64,000 nucleotides of DNA from DIGJ01 sp031553075 (GCA_031553075.1 JAVBLX010000035.1:1-64000); one strand, 5' to 3'; shown: positions 8,696 to 18,028, numbered from the stretch's first letter. The notes: generated from the sequence alone by a model not told the origin. Made by a program: numbers and translations.

Positions 8696-11356
8696 ATGAA
8701 AAAAGAACTTGAAAAAACCTACAATCCCCAAGAGATTGAAGATAGATTATATGGAAAGTGGATGGAAAAAAAATATTTCCATGCCAAAGTGGATAAGAAT
8801 AAAAAACCATTCACCATCGTGATCCCCCCTCCAAATATTACGGGGAGGCTGCATATGGGACATGCTTTGGATGAAACCATGCAGGATATCCTGATTCGTT
8901 TTAAGAGAATGCAAGGCTATGAAGCATTATGGCTTCCCGGAACAGATCATGCCAGTATTTCCACGGAAGTAAAGGTTATTGATCAGCTGAAAAAAGAAGG
9001 CATTGACAAGGCTGAGTTAGGTCGAGAAGGCTTCTTAAAAAGAACCTGGGACTGGAAGAAGGAATATGGTGGTGCCATTGTGGAACAGCTGAAAAAGCTG
9101 GGTTCTTCCTGTGACTGGGACAGAGAACGGTTTACTTTGGATGAAGGCTGCTCCAAAGCCGTGGAGGAAGTCTTTGTTAAGCTGTATGAGAAGGACATGA
9201 TTTACAAAGGCTCTCGTATTATTAACTGGTGCCCGGTTTGTCAGACCTCGATTTCGGATGCTGAGGTGGAGCATGAAGAGCAGGCCGGCCATTTCTGGCA
9301 TATTAAATATCCAATCATGGGAGAAGAAGGCCGTTTTGTTGAGATTGCCACAACCAGACCAGAAACCCTTCTGGGAGATACGGCGGTTGCTGTACATCCA
9401 GAGGATGAAAGATATGCTGATTTAGTTGGAAAAAAAGTACTACTTCCTTTGGTAAACCGGGAGATTCCGGTGGTCCAGGATACTTATGTGGATAAAGAAT
9501 TTGGAACTGGTGTGGTAAAGATTACCCCAGCTCATGACCCTAACGATTTCGAGGTGGGAAAACGGCATAACTTGCCGGAAATTAATGTGATGAATGACGA
9601 TGCAACCATCAATGAAAAAGGTGGAAAATATGCCGGTTTGGATCGCTATGAAGCCAGAAAGCAGATGGTTGAAGAACTGAAGGAGCTGGGTCTTTTCGTA
9701 AAAGTGGAGGACCATTCCCACAATGTTGGAACCCATGACCGTTGTGGTACGACTGTAGAGCCAATGATCAAACAGCAGTGGTTTGTTAAAATGGAAGAAC
9801 TGATTAAACCAGCGGTGGAATCAGTAAAGAGCGGAGAAATCCGACTGATTCCGGAAAGAATGGAAAAAACCTATTTCAACTGGACGGATAATATTCGTGA
9901 CTGGTGTATTTCAAGGCAATTATGGTGGGGACATCGAATTCCGGCCTATTATTGTGATAAATGCGGCGAAGTAGTAGTAGCAAAGGAAAGTGAAAGACCT
10001 TCTGTATGCCCAAAATGTGGACATGACTCCTTGAGCCAGGATGAGGATACCCTGGATACCTGGTTCAGCTCAGCACTTTGGCCATTTTCAACCTTAGGAT
10101 GGCCGGAAAAGACGGAGGAACTGGAATACTTCTATCCTACCAATGTACTGGTGACTGGATATGACATTATCTTTTTCTGGGTAATCCGGATGGTATTTTC
10201 CGGATTTGAGCATATGGGAGAAAAGCCTTTTGATACGGTATTATTCCATGGTCTTATCAGAGATGCTCAAGGACGAAAGATGAGTAAATCTTTGGGAAAT
10301 GGAATTGATCCTTTGGAAATTATTCAGGAATATGGTGCTGATGCCCTTCGGTTTACCTTAACCACCGGAAATGCACCTGGAAATGATATGCGTTTCCACA
10401 TGGAACGAGTAGAAGCCAGTCGAAACTTTGCTAATAAAGTATGGAATGCTTCCCGTTTCATTATGATGAACCTGGAAAAAGGGGAAGCAACCGATTTTGA
10501 TCCGGAGAATAAGGACAGCTTTACCCAGGCCGACAAGTGGATTCTTTCCAAAGTAAATACACTAATCAAAGATGTAACAGCCAATATGGAAGACTTTGAA
10601 CTTGGTATTGCGGTTCAAAAGGTATACGACTTTATCTGGGAAGAATTCTGTGACTGGTACATCGAAATGGTGAAACCAAGGCTCTATAACGAAGAAGACC
10701 AGACCAAGGGAGCAGCCCTTTGGACTCTGAAGACTGTACTCATTCAGTCCTTAAAACTGTTACATCCATATATGCCATTTGTAACAGAAGAAATTTTTTG
10801 TACCCTTCAGGAGAAAGAAGAGTCAATTATGATATCTGATTGGCCGATATATAAAGAAGAATATAATTTTACAAAAGAGGAAGAGGCCGTGGAAATGGTG
10901 AAAACTGCCGTAAAGGGAATCCGAAATGTAAGAGCGGAAATGAACGTTCCTCCAAGTAAAAAAGCAACCGTAATCGTCGTAACGAAAGAAGAAAAAATTC
11001 ATACGATATTTGAAAATAGTAAAGTCTTCTTTGCTACCTTGGGATATGCCAGTGAAGTGGTAATCCAGGCAGATAAAGAAGGGGTTCCTGAGGATGCTGT
11101 GTCTACTGTAATCAGCGGTGCAACCATTTATATGCCTTTTGCCGAGTTGGTAGATATCAGTAAGGAAATCGAGCGTCTGGAAAAAGAAAAGGAACGCCTG
11201 GATAGTGAGCTCCGCCGGGTAAATGGCATGCTGAATAATGAAAAATTTGTTAGCAAAGCACCGGAAGCCAAGCTGAAAGAAGAAAGAGAAAAGCTTGAAA
11301 AATACACCAGTATGATGAACCAGGTAACAGAACGTTTGGAGAACCTTAAAAACTAG
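8696..11356 (+). CDS. valS: Valyl-tRNA synthetase
   Basis: This 886-residue class I aminoacyl-tRNA synthetase charges tRNA-Val with valine in the cytoplasm. The HIGH-type motif lies in PPPNITGRLHMGHAL (44-58) and KMSKS is at about 527-531. The editing domain includes the ATTRPETLLGDTAV stretch. A zinc ribbon (CDKC...CPKC) lies near 420-440. The C-terminal arm is a charged coiled coil typical of ValRS. The length is normal for the family and the gene looks intact. Confidence 0.98.
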   Translation: MKKELEKTYNPQEIEDRLYGKWMEKKYFHAKVDKNKKPFTIVIPPPNITGRLHMGHALDETMQDILIRFKRMQGYEALWLPGTDHASISTEVKVIDQLKKEGIDKAELGREGFLKRTWDWKKEYGGAIVEQLKKLGSSCDWDRERFTLDEGCSKAVEEVFVKLYEKDMIYKGSRIINWCPVCQTSISDAEVEHEEQAGHFWHIKYPIMGEEGRFVEIATTRPETLLGDTAVAVHPEDERYADLVGKKVLLPLVNREIPVVQDTYVDKEFGTGVVKITPAHDPNDFEVGKRHNLPEINVMNDDATINEKGGKYAGLDRYEARKQMVEELKELGLFVKVEDHSHNVGTHDRCGTTVEPMIKQQWFVKMEELIKPAVESVKSGEIRLIPERMEKTYFNWTDNIRDWCISRQLWWGHRIPAYYCDKCGEVVVAKESERPSVCPKCGHDSLSQDEDTLDTWFSSALWPFSTLGWPEKTEELEYFYPTNVLVTGYDIIFFWVIRMVFSGFEHMGEKPFDTVLFHGLIRDAQGRKMSKSLGNGIDPLEIIQEYGADALRFTLTTGNAPGNDMRFHMERVEASRNFANKVWNASRFIMMNLEKGEATDFDPENKDSFTQADKWILSKVNTLIKDVTANMEDFELGIAVQKVYDFIWEEFCDWYIEMVKPRLYNEEDQTKGAALWTLKTVLIQSLKLLHPYMPFVTEEIFCTLQEKEESIMISDWPIYKEEYNFTKEEEAVEMVKTAVKGIRNVRAEMNVPPSKKATVIVVTKEEKIHTIFENSKVFFATLGYASEVVIQADKEGVPEDAVSTVISGATIYMPFAELVDISKEIERLEKEKERLDSELRRVNGMLNNEKFVSKAPEAKLKEEREKLEKYTSMMNQVTERLENLKN

Positions 11357-11392
11357 TTTGAAAATAGGATTTGGGGAATGTGAGGTGGGTAT

Positions 11393-12778
11393 ATGGCAAT
11401 TAATATTGAAAGAAATCAGTCTGTTGTCAAGATATCACAGGATAGTATGCGTGCTTATTTGAATCTTTGTGAACCTGACCCTGGACAGGAATACAATGTG
11501 ACTGATTTAATCGAAATTTTAAATAAACACAATGTCCTGGAAGGTATTAAAAGAGATGTACTCAGTCTTATACTTGAAAAAAAAGACTACTATATGGATT
11601 TTCTGGTAGCAGAAGGCACACCAGCCGTAGATGGAACCGACGGAAGCTTTGAGTTTCTGTTTAATCTTAGTAACGATACCAAACCAAGAATATTGGAGGA
11701 TGGCTCCATCGATTACACCAGTATTCGGACCGTGGAAACGGTGGAAGCCGGCTCCGAGATTGCCCGATATAGCAGGGCAACTCAAGGAAAGGATGGTATT
11801 GATGTTTGCGGGCGGATATTAAAGTGTCGACAGGGCAGGGAGCTGCCTCAATTAAAAGGAAAAGGGTTTAATCTGTCAGAGGATAAGCTTGTTTATAAAG
11901 CTGCCATTACAGGAAAGGCGGAATATGCCAATGACCGTTTGACGGTAAGTAATATTTTAATCATTGAAGGCGATGTTAATAATATCTCTGGAAGCGTTGA
12001 ATTTGCAGGAGACGTGGAGGTTAGAGGAAATGTTATTACCGGTATGACCATCAAAGCCAGAGGCAGCATTTTTGTCAATGGTCATGTGGAAAGTGCTCAG
12101 TTAATATCCGGTGGAGATGTAATCTTGAAAAATGGGATGCAGGGAGGCGGAAAGGGTGAAATCAGGGCAGAAGGTGAGGTTTCTGGTAAGTTCTTTGAGC
12201 AGACCACGATTTACACAAAAGGCTCTGTAAAAGCCAATGCCATTTTAAACTGCTATATTATTGCTGAGCAGGAAATATTGGTTTCTGGTAAGCGTGGGGT
12301 TATAGTCGGAGGAGATATCAGAGCCATCCGGCGGGTAGAAGCGACCACCATTGGCAATGTGTCAGAGGTTAAGACAAAAGTATCGGCGGGCGTGGATATG
12401 GATACCCACAATCATCTGAATCTTGTTCACGATAAGTTAGACAGTGTCTTAAGAGAAACCACCAAGATGGAAGAGGTTATGACCCTCATCAACCGGGCCT
12501 TGGAAAATGGCCCAAATCCAGAGCTTTCCGCACGCAAGATGGATATTATGCGTCAGAAGATTGAAAAAGATTGTGTCATCAGCAGTTTGCAGCAGGAAGT
12601 AAGAAGCACCAGAATTAAAATTGATAATGCTGGTGATGCAAAGATTATAGTAAGTAAAAATATTTATCGGGGCGCCAAAATTACCATAAATGGAGTTACT
12701 AAAATTTTAGAAACAGATAACTATAACGTATTCTATGTAAAAGAAGACGGGGAAATTGCCTGTAAACAGAACTTTTAA
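11393..12778 (+). CDS. FapA/DUF342-family polymer-forming protein
   Basis: This 461-residue protein has the FapA (DUF342) architecture: an N-terminal alpha/beta domain, a central right-handed beta-helix of short Gly/Val/Ile repeats (about 190-330; VEFAGDVEVRGNVITGMTIKARGSIFVNG... type), then a coiled coil and a short beta tail. Some members are linked to flagellar assembly or membrane localisation, but no flagellar gene is in this window. The start is supported by GAGGTGG at 11382-11388. The precise role is unknown. Confidence 0.85.
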   Translation: MAINIERNQSVVKISQDSMRAYLNLCEPDPGQEYNVTDLIEILNKHNVLEGIKRDVLSLILEKKDYYMDFLVAEGTPAVDGTDGSFEFLFNLSNDTKPRILEDGSIDYTSIRTVETVEAGSEIARYSRATQGKDGIDVCGRILKCRQGRELPQLKGKGFNLSEDKLVYKAAITGKAEYANDRLTVSNILIIEGDVNNISGSVEFAGDVEVRGNVITGMTIKARGSIFVNGHVESAQLISGGDVILKNGMQGGGKGEIRAEGEVSGKFFEQTTIYTKGSVKANAILNCYIIAEQEILVSGKRGVIVGGDIRAIRRVEATTIGNVSEVKTKVSAGVDMDTHNHLNLVHDKLDSVLRETTKMEEVMTLINRALENGPNPELSARKMDIMRQKIEKDCVISSLQQEVRSTRIKIDNAGDAKIIVSKNIYRGAKITINGVTKILETDNYNVFYVKEDGEIACKQNF

Positions 12779-12804
12779 TGTCGAAAAAGGGAGATAAACT
12801 ATTA

Positions 12805-12834
12805 TTGACTTTTTTCCATGGTTACAGTTATGAT
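12805..12834 (+). promoter_or_regulatory. Sigma-A type promoter
   Basis: TTGACT (12805-12810) and TATGAT (12829-12834) are separated by 18 bases. The site lies about 65 bases upstream of the 46-codon gene and probably drives it together with the TPR gene behind it. Confidence 0.65.
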
Positions 12835-12898
12835 AGAATGGTATTTTAAATAGCCCTATTCATTTAGAAACGATGTATTAGAGGGACAGGAGGTACAG

Positions 12899-13039
12899 AT
12901 GATTAATTTCGAAGAAGAGTTAAAGAAGTTCCAACCAAGTCTGGAAGTTGATCAGGCAGAAGATGCCATATATAACAATGATTCCACGGATGTGACAGAC
13001 ATTATTCGTGATATGCTTAAAGAGATGAAAGGCAACTAA
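12899..13039 (+). CDS. Small acidic protein, 46 residues
   Basis: This short gene starts with ATG preceded by AGGAGGT at 12889-12895 and lies between a good promoter and the zinc-ribbon TPR gene. The product (MINFEEELKKFQPSLEVDQA...) is acidic and helical, with no Cys and no membrane segment. I do not recognise the family. The strong ribosome site and tight spacing (39 bases to the next gene) make it likely to be real and co-transcribed. Confidence 0.7.
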   Translation: MINFEEELKKFQPSLEVDQAEDAIYNNDSTDVTDIIRDMLKEMKGN

Positions 13040-13078
13040 TGGCAGTAATAAAACTGTCAGCAAAATGGGAGTAAAAAG

Positions 13079-14461
13079 ATGACATGTCCAATTTGTGAGA
13101 AAGAAATATCTTTTCAGGAAAAAATCTGCAGTGGCTGTGGACAAGACCTGACGATATATCGAAGAATTATCAGTGTGTCCAACCACTATTATAACGAGGG
13201 ACTGGAAAAGGCAAAGGTGCGTGATTTATCAGGTGCGGTGGATAGCTTAAAAAAGAGTCTGCGTTTCAATAAAAAGAACACGCAGGCCAGAAATCTCCTG
13301 GGCGTTATTTATTATGAAATGGGAGAAGTGGTTTCAGCTCTTCGGGAATGGGTCTTAAGTAAGAACTTTCAGGTGGAGGACAACCCGGCAGATGACTATA
13401 TGGCAGCGGTTCAGGCCAACGCTACCAAGCTGGAAAACATTAACCAGACAATCAAAAAATACAACAGTGCGTTGGGCTATGCAAAGCAGGGAAGTGAAGA
13501 CCTGGCGATTATGCAGCTGGAGAAGGTAGTCAGCTTAAATCCTAAGTTTATACGGAGTCATCAGCTTCTGGCATTGCTGTATATGAAAAGCGGGGAAGAG
13601 CGAAAAGCCGCCAAATGTTTGGCAAAGGCCAATTCGATTGATAAAAACAACACTCTTACCTTAAAATATATGAGTGAGCTTCCTGATTCTTTGAAAGGAG
13701 AAAGCAAAGAAAGCTCTGCCATTCGGAGAAAGCTGCCGGAACAGGATTTAAGTCCCCAGGTATTTAACACGACTACCTATAAAGAGGACAAGGTGAACAT
13801 CTGGCCTTATCTGAATCTTTTGATTGGCGCCGTACTAGGAATTGCTGTGGTATACTTTTTGATTGTCCCCACAGTAAAGAAAAATGTTGTTGCTCAATAC
13901 CAGGATCAGCTTAAAACCTATAATGACCAGATGGCTTCACAGAGTATTACGGCCAATCAGCTTACCAACGAAAATGAACAGCTGAAAGATCAGGTGGAGA
14001 GCCTTACGAGTGAGATGGATGACTTAAAGATGAAGGCCTCGGATGAAAATCTGTATGACAGTTTTTTTGAAGCCATTGATTTTTACTTAGAGGGAGAAAA
14101 GGATAAAGCTGCTGAAAAACTGGCTGAGGTAAAGGAAAGTGATATTGATAACCCGAAGGCAAAGGAAATTTACAGTATCATTAAGGAATCTACCTTCATT
14201 GATGCAGCAGAACAGCTTGCCGAAGAAGGACGAAATACTTATAACAGCGGCAAATATGAAGAAGCCATTGTGGCACTGGAACAGGCACTTAGCATGGATT
14301 CGAGTAATGTGAAAGCAATTTATTTTCTTGGTCGTTCCTATCATCGGCTGAAAGAATATGACAAAGCAAGGGAATATTACAGTATGATTGTAAACGATTA
14401 CCCGGATTCAGACCGCGTGTCTGATGCTACAAGGCGATTAAGAGAGATACCAGCAAGTTAA
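13079..14461 (+). CDS. Zinc-ribbon TPR membrane protein
   Basis: This 460-residue protein begins with a four-Cys zinc ribbon (C3, C6, C17, C20). Two TPR-like helix blocks follow (about 35-200), then one membrane span near 239-266, a coiled coil (about 275-325) and a C-terminal TPR region (about 330-455; YNSGKYEEAIVALEQALSM is clear). The topology suggests zinc ribbon and first TPRs inside, second TPRs outside, as in envelope assembly proteins. The exact function is unknown. A terminator follows directly. Confidence 0.85.
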   Translation: MTCPICEKEISFQEKICSGCGQDLTIYRRIISVSNHYYNEGLEKAKVRDLSGAVDSLKKSLRFNKKNTQARNLLGVIYYEMGEVVSALREWVLSKNFQVEDNPADDYMAAVQANATKLENINQTIKKYNSALGYAKQGSEDLAIMQLEKVVSLNPKFIRSHQLLALLYMKSGEERKAAKCLAKANSIDKNNTLTLKYMSELPDSLKGESKESSAIRRKLPEQDLSPQVFNTTTYKEDKVNIWPYLNLLIGAVLGIAVVYFLIVPTVKKNVVAQYQDQLKTYNDQMASQSITANQLTNENEQLKDQVESLTSEMDDLKMKASDENLYDSFFEAIDFYLEGEKDKAAEKLAEVKESDIDNPKAKEIYSIIKESTFIDAAEQLAEEGRNTYNSGKYEEAIVALEQALSMDSSNVKAIYFLGRSYHRLKEYDKAREYYSMIVNDYPDSDRVSDATRRLREIPAS

Positions 14462-14484
14462 TACATACTTACAAAAGAAGTCTA

Positions 14485-14528
14485 CAATCACAGAATGTAA
14501 TGGATTCTGTGATTGCCGGACTTTTTTT
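14485..14528 (+). terminator. Intrinsic terminator
   Basis: CAATCACAGAAT (14485-14496) pairs perfectly with ATTCTGTGATTG (14504-14515). A seven-T run follows at 14522-14528. It ends the TPR transcript before the sporulation operon. Confidence 0.9.
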
Positions 14529-14640
14529 GTGGCATTGGTATTCATAGGAGGAATGAGAAGAGCGATTCTTTCCCGACTCTTGTATGAGGGTAGAAATGGG
14601 AAAGGAGCAGTAAAAAGCTTAATATGGAAAGGAGATTTAT

Positions 14641-14976
14641 ATGGATACAAACTATGAGGTTTATGAACGCTGTCTTGTAATTTATATGAATGATGATTTG
14701 GATCATCATTATGCTGTTCGTCTGCGGGAGGAGTCAGACCGCCTGATTGATTCTAAAAATATTAAAAATATTATTTTTGATTTTAATGGTGTAGATTTCA
14801 TGGACAGCTCAGGAATTGGGGTCATTATGGGAAGGTATAAAAAAGTAATCTTTACTGGCGGGAAAGTGGCGGTTACTTCTGTAAATGGACCGGTTGACCG
14901 AATCTTCAAAGTTTCGGGGCTTTATAAGATTATTGATAAATATAATACAGTGAAGGATGCCTTAGGGGCATTTTAA
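14641..14976 (+). CDS. spoIIAA: Anti-sigma F factor antagonist SpoIIAA
   Basis: This 111-residue STAS-domain protein frees sigma F in the forespore by binding SpoIIAB when unphosphorylated. The phospho-acceptor serine lies in MDSSGIGVIMGRY (S57, matching the conserved Ser of the family). It is the first gene of spoIIAA-spoIIAB-sigF, with GGAAAGGAG in front of the ATG. Its length is normal. The 180-base gap upstream may hold a sigma-H promoter, but I could not identify one securely. Confidence 0.97.
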   Translation: MDTNYEVYERCLVIYMNDDLDHHYAVRLREESDRLIDSKNIKNIIFDFNGVDFMDSSGIGVIMGRYKKVIFTGGKVAVTSVNGPVDRIFKVSGLYKIIDKYNTVKDALGAF

Positions 14977-14991
14977 CAGGGGAGGATAAGT

Positions 14992-15429
14992 ATGGACAGA
15001 AGTGAAATTTTTTTGGAATTTGAAAGTGATTCAAGAAATGAGAGCTTTGCCAGGATAGTGGTAACGGCTTTTGTTGCAAGATTGGATCCTGACATGGAAG
15101 AGATAGCGGATATTAAGACTTCTATTTCGGAGGCAGTTACCAATTCGATTATTCATGCGTACCCGGAAGAAAAGGGGAAAATTCAGCTGCGGTGTGTCGT
15201 GGAGGGAAATCAGGTGTTTTTTGAAATTACTGATTTTGGTATTGGAATTGCTGATTTGGAAAAGGCCAGGGAGCCCCTTTATACGTCCAAGCCTGGTTTT
15301 GATCGGGCAGGAATGGGTTTTTCCTTTATGGAAAGTTTTATGGATAGTCTTACGGTAGAATCTAAAGTTGGTGAAGGAACCAAAGTACACATGATAAAGA
15401 AGATAGGAGGAGAAAAGAAGGGAATGTGA
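14992..15429 (+). CDS. spoIIAB: Anti-sigma F factor / serine kinase SpoIIAB
   Basis: This 145-residue GHKL-family kinase binds and inhibits sigma F and phosphorylates SpoIIAA. The N box (SEAVTNSIIHAYPEE), G1 box (DFGIGI) and G2 box (RAGMGFSFME) are all present. It follows spoIIAA by 15 bases with GGGGAGGATAAG before the ATG, and precedes sigF by 10 bases. Confidence 0.97.
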   Translation: MDRSEIFLEFESDSRNESFARIVVTAFVARLDPDMEEIADIKTSISEAVTNSIIHAYPEEKGKIQLRCVVEGNQVFFEITDFGIGIADLEKAREPLYTSKPGFDRAGMGFSFMESFMDSLTVESKVGEGTKVHMIKKIGGEKKGM

Positions 15430-15439
15430 CTGGCATAAC

Positions 15440-16153
15440 ATGAAAGAAGTTCGGGATTTGATAATAGAGGCTCAGGGTGGAGATAAAGAGGCCAGAGACG
15501 AGCTGATTACCAGCAATCTGGCTCTGGTATGGAGTATTGTAAAACGCTTTGCCAACCGAGGATATGAGTCACAGGATTTGTTTCAAATCGGAAGCATTGG
15601 TTTGATTAAAGCAATTGATAAATTTGATATAAGTTTTGATGTAAAGTTTTCTACCTATGCAGTTCCCATGATTAGTGGGGAAATCAAGAGATTTCTTCGA
15701 GATGATGGAATGATAAAGATGAGTCGTTCTATTCGGGAAAATGGCTGGAAAGTAAGACGGGCAACGGATCTTTTGTGTTTTTCTCTGGGAAGAGATCCTA
15801 CGATTGAAGAAATTGCAGTGGAAGCAGAGCTTTCGGTAGAAGACGTGTGTATGGCACTGGAAGCCAATGTAGAAGTAGAATCCCTTCATAAGACGATTTA
15901 TCAGGGCGATGGAAATGAAATAACGCTGGAGGACAAACTGCCTTCTAATGTAGATGAAAGCGAGGCAATTTTAAATCATATGCTGATGAAACAGCTGATG
16001 GAGTCTTTGGAAGAGGAGGAACGGGAGCTGATTACTCTTAGGTATTTTGAAGATAAGACTCAGACGGAAGTGGCCAAGCGGCTGGGGGTGTCACAGGTGC
16101 AGGTGTCACGACTGGAGAAGAAGATATTAAGGCGTTTGCGTAGTAAGCTTTAA
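15440..16153 (+). CDS. sigF: Sporulation sigma factor SigF
   Basis: This 237-residue sigma-70 family factor is the first forespore-specific sigma. Region 2 (DLFQIGSIGLIKAIDKFD; FSTYAVPMISGEIKRFLRDD) and the region 4 helix-turn-helix (TQTEVAKRLGVSQVQVSRLEKK) are clear. It is the third gene of the spoIIA operon, and the spoVA genes it is expected to help activate follow it directly. Confidence 0.97.
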   Translation: MKEVRDLIIEAQGGDKEARDELITSNLALVWSIVKRFANRGYESQDLFQIGSIGLIKAIDKFDISFDVKFSTYAVPMISGEIKRFLRDDGMIKMSRSIRENGWKVRRATDLLCFSLGRDPTIEEIAVEAELSVEDVCMALEANVEVESLHKTIYQGDGNEITLEDKLPSNVDESEAILNHMLMKQLMESLEEEERELITLRYFEDKTQTEVAKRLGVSQVQVSRLEKKILRRLRSKL

Positions 16154-16171
16154 TGGTTTAAATAAATGTAC

Positions 16172-16240
16172 AGAAATAAAAGAATAGAAAAAAGAATAGA
16201 AATAAAAAGAATAGAAATAAAAAGAATTGAGATAATAAGG
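16172..16240 (+). repeat. Short tandem A-rich repeats after sigF
   Basis: Imperfect repeats of the unit AGAATAGAAATAAAA, about three copies, fill the gap between sigF and the next small gene. One of several tandem arrays that start just after stop codons in this window. Confidence 0.7.
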
Positions 16241-16264
16241 TTAAGCTAATAAAGAGGTGATCAT

Positions 16265-16402
16265 GTGAGAAAACGGAATGTTGCAGTAATCACAGCCATG
16301 CTCGTATTAATTTGCCTTATTTTTTTTGTAACAAAATCGGGTGGAAAGCAGGCTGAGTATGAAGGAATACTGGTGAAAAGGGAGTGTGAAGTAAATCTAT
16401 GA
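16265..16402 (+). CDS. Small membrane protein between sigF and spoVAA
   Basis: This 45-residue protein starts with GTG after GAGGTGAT at 16255-16262. It has a basic N-terminus, one hydrophobic span (VAVITAMLVLICLIFFV, residues 6-22) and a short hydrophilic tail, so it is membrane-anchored or secreted. Its stop overlaps the spoVAA start (ATGA), showing translational coupling. I do not recognise the family. The position inside a sporulation operon suggests a spore-membrane role, which is inferred. Confidence 0.7.
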   Translation: MRKRNVAVITAMLVLICLIFFVTKSGGKQAEYEGILVKRECEVNL

Positions 16403-17031
16403 CCCCAAGGAATGTATTATATTTAAAAGCGGAGCAATGTACAACCATTTCCAATAAAAAGATATTTGTGGAAGATGTTGTGAAGATATATGGGGAAAAC
16501 AAGAATTTGGTAAAGGATGTATCCCGCCAAATCTTTATGACGATTAAAAAGGATGCTGATATGGATTATATTGTTTCCATATTAAAAGTGATGGAAGTAA
16601 TTCATAGTACGGTGACGAATGTGGAGTTGATCAATCTGGGAGAGACCGATTTTGTCATTGAATATCGAAGTCCAAAACCAGAGAGAAAGGTTTGGGAATA
16701 TGGAAAGTCCGCATTTATTTGCCTGATTGCATTCTTTGGAGCAGCGTTTACCATTATGACCTTTAATACGGATGTCGGTGTAAGCGATGTGTTTGATAAA
16801 ATATATAAACTGGTTCTAGGGAAGGATGCTCTGCGAAATGGTGTAGTGGAAATTGGCTATTCCATAGGCTTGGTTACTGGGGTTCTGATTTTTTATAATC
16901 ATCTTCTTCGTAAGCATATTCAGTCGGATTTAACGCCCATACAGATTGAAATGCGTAAATTTGAAGAAGAGAAGAATCGAGCAAAGATTATGACTGCATC
17001 CAGGGAGGGAAAAAGCATTGATGCTGATTAG
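16399..17031 (+). CDS. spoVAA: Stage V sporulation protein AA
   Basis: This 210-residue protein has a soluble N-terminal domain (about 1-95) and two membrane spans (about 105-125 and 153-172). That matches SpoVAA, part of the inner-membrane machinery that moves dipicolinic acid in spores. The gene order AA-AB-AC-AD-AE supports the call. It overlaps the small gene upstream by four bases and spoVAB downstream. Confidence 0.9.
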   Translation: MTPRNVLYLKAEQCTTISNKKIFVEDVVKIYGENKNLVKDVSRQIFMTIKKDADMDYIVSILKVMEVIHSTVTNVELINLGETDFVIEYRSPKPERKVWEYGKSAFICLIAFFGAAFTIMTFNTDVGVSDVFDKIYKLVLGKDALRNGVVEIGYSIGLVTGVLIFYNHLLRKHIQSDLTPIQIEMRKFEEEKNRAKIMTASREGKSIDAD

Positions 17032-17434
17032 AAGCCTTTTTGGCGGGTTTCTGGGGATTTGTGGTGGTGCCGTAGTAGGAGCGGGTGTTTTTGGTTTTAT
17101 TACCTTAATTGATATTTTCCCAAGACTGGCTGACCGGACCAATACAGCATCCCATATTAAGATCTATGAATGGTGCATTATATGGGGTGGTGCCGTAGGA
17201 AATATGATTTCTGTTTTTGACACAAAAATATGGGGCGGAAATCCTATTCTAGGCATTTTTGGCTTGTTTTCGGGTATGTTTGTGGGATGCCTGGCACTGG
17301 CCATTGCAGAGACCTTACGAGTCATTCCCATATTTGTTCAAAGAAGTAAACTTAAGTATGGGCTGGTATGGATTATCTTATTCCTTGCCTTGGGAAAAGG
17401 AATTGGTAGCTTCTACCAGCTATATATTCATTAA
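17021..17434 (+). CDS. spoVAB: Stage V sporulation protein AB
   Basis: This ~138-residue protein has four hydrophobic segments (for example GFLGICGGAVVGAGVFGFI), as in SpoVAB. The start could be ATG 17021 or the adjacent in-frame TTG 17018; GGGAGGG at 17003-17009 serves either. It overlaps the end of spoVAA. Confidence 0.9.
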   Translation: MLIRSLFGGFLGICGGAVVGAGVFGFITLIDIFPRLADRTNTASHIKIYEWCIIWGGAVGNMISVFDTKIWGGNPILGIFGLFSGMFVGCLALAIAETLRVIPIFVQRSKLKYGLVWIILFLALGKGIGSFYQLYIH

Positions 17435-17525
17435 TGCACAATAAGCGTGCAGATGGGAGCATGGAGAGAGAAGATGCTTCACTTTCCCCTTATTTAAACG
17501 CACGTCAAAGCGTGCAGATAGGAGC
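17435..17525 (+). promoter_or_regulatory. Two tandem hairpin/Shine-Dalgarno units before spoVAC
   Basis: Unit one has TGCAC (17435-17439) pairing with GTGCA (17447-17451), followed by GATGGGAGC and an ATG at 17461. Unit two has GCACG (17500-17504) pairing with CGTGC (17511-17515), followed by AGATAGGAGC and the real spoVAC ATG at 17529. It looks like a duplicated translation-start cassette. Confidence 0.55.
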
Positions 17526-17528
17526 TAA

Positions 17529-18017
17529 ATGGAAAAAGATAAAAAGAAACCTGGGATATCGGATGTATTGAAGGAAACGGACCAGACAAAGCGAAATGAA
17601 AAATATAATGAATACGTTAAGGAAGTAACGCCAACTCATAACTGCTTTGTTAATTTATTGAATGCCTTTTGGATGGGCGGACTTATTTGTACCTTGGGAC
17701 AGGTCATCCTTAACTGCCTGATTGGTACGGGAATGGATAAAGAGGTTGCAGGCTTTTATAATGTCATAATCTTGATTCTGTTAAGCGTGCTTCTTACCGG
17801 ACTCCAGATATATCCTAAGCTGGCCAAGCTTGGTGGTGCAGGAACGGTAGTGCCAATTACGGGATTTGCTAATTCTGTGGCTGCACCGGCAATTGAATAT
17901 AAGACCGAGGGACAGGTATTTGGAATTGGCTGTAAAATCTTTACCATTGCGGGGCCGGTTATTTTATATGGTATTTTAAGCAGCTGGATATTAGGAATTA
18001 TTTATTATGTGTTTTAA
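17529..18017 (+). CDS. spoVAC: Stage V sporulation protein AC
   Basis: This 162-residue protein has four membrane segments and the glycine-rich GGAGTVVPITGFANSVAAPA motif of SpoVAC, reported in other species as a mechanosensitive channel for dipicolinic acid release. Length and order are normal. The ATG follows the hairpin/Shine-Dalgarno unit AGATAGGAGC. Confidence 0.95.
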   Translation: MEKDKKKPGISDVLKETDQTKRNEKYNEYVKEVTPTHNCFVNLLNAFWMGGLICTLGQVILNCLIGTGMDKEVAGFYNVIILILLSVLLTGLQIYPKLAKLGGAGTVVPITGFANSVAAPAIEYKTEGQVFGIGCKIFTIAGPVILYGILSSWILGIIYYVF

Positions 18018-18028
18018 GAAGTATATAC

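Noticed and set aside
17461..17570. Short frame starting at the ATG after the first hairpin/Shine-Dalgarno unit before spoVAC
   Set aside because: It gives about 36 residues of mixed composition and runs out of frame into spoVAC. A duplicated start cassette explains it better.
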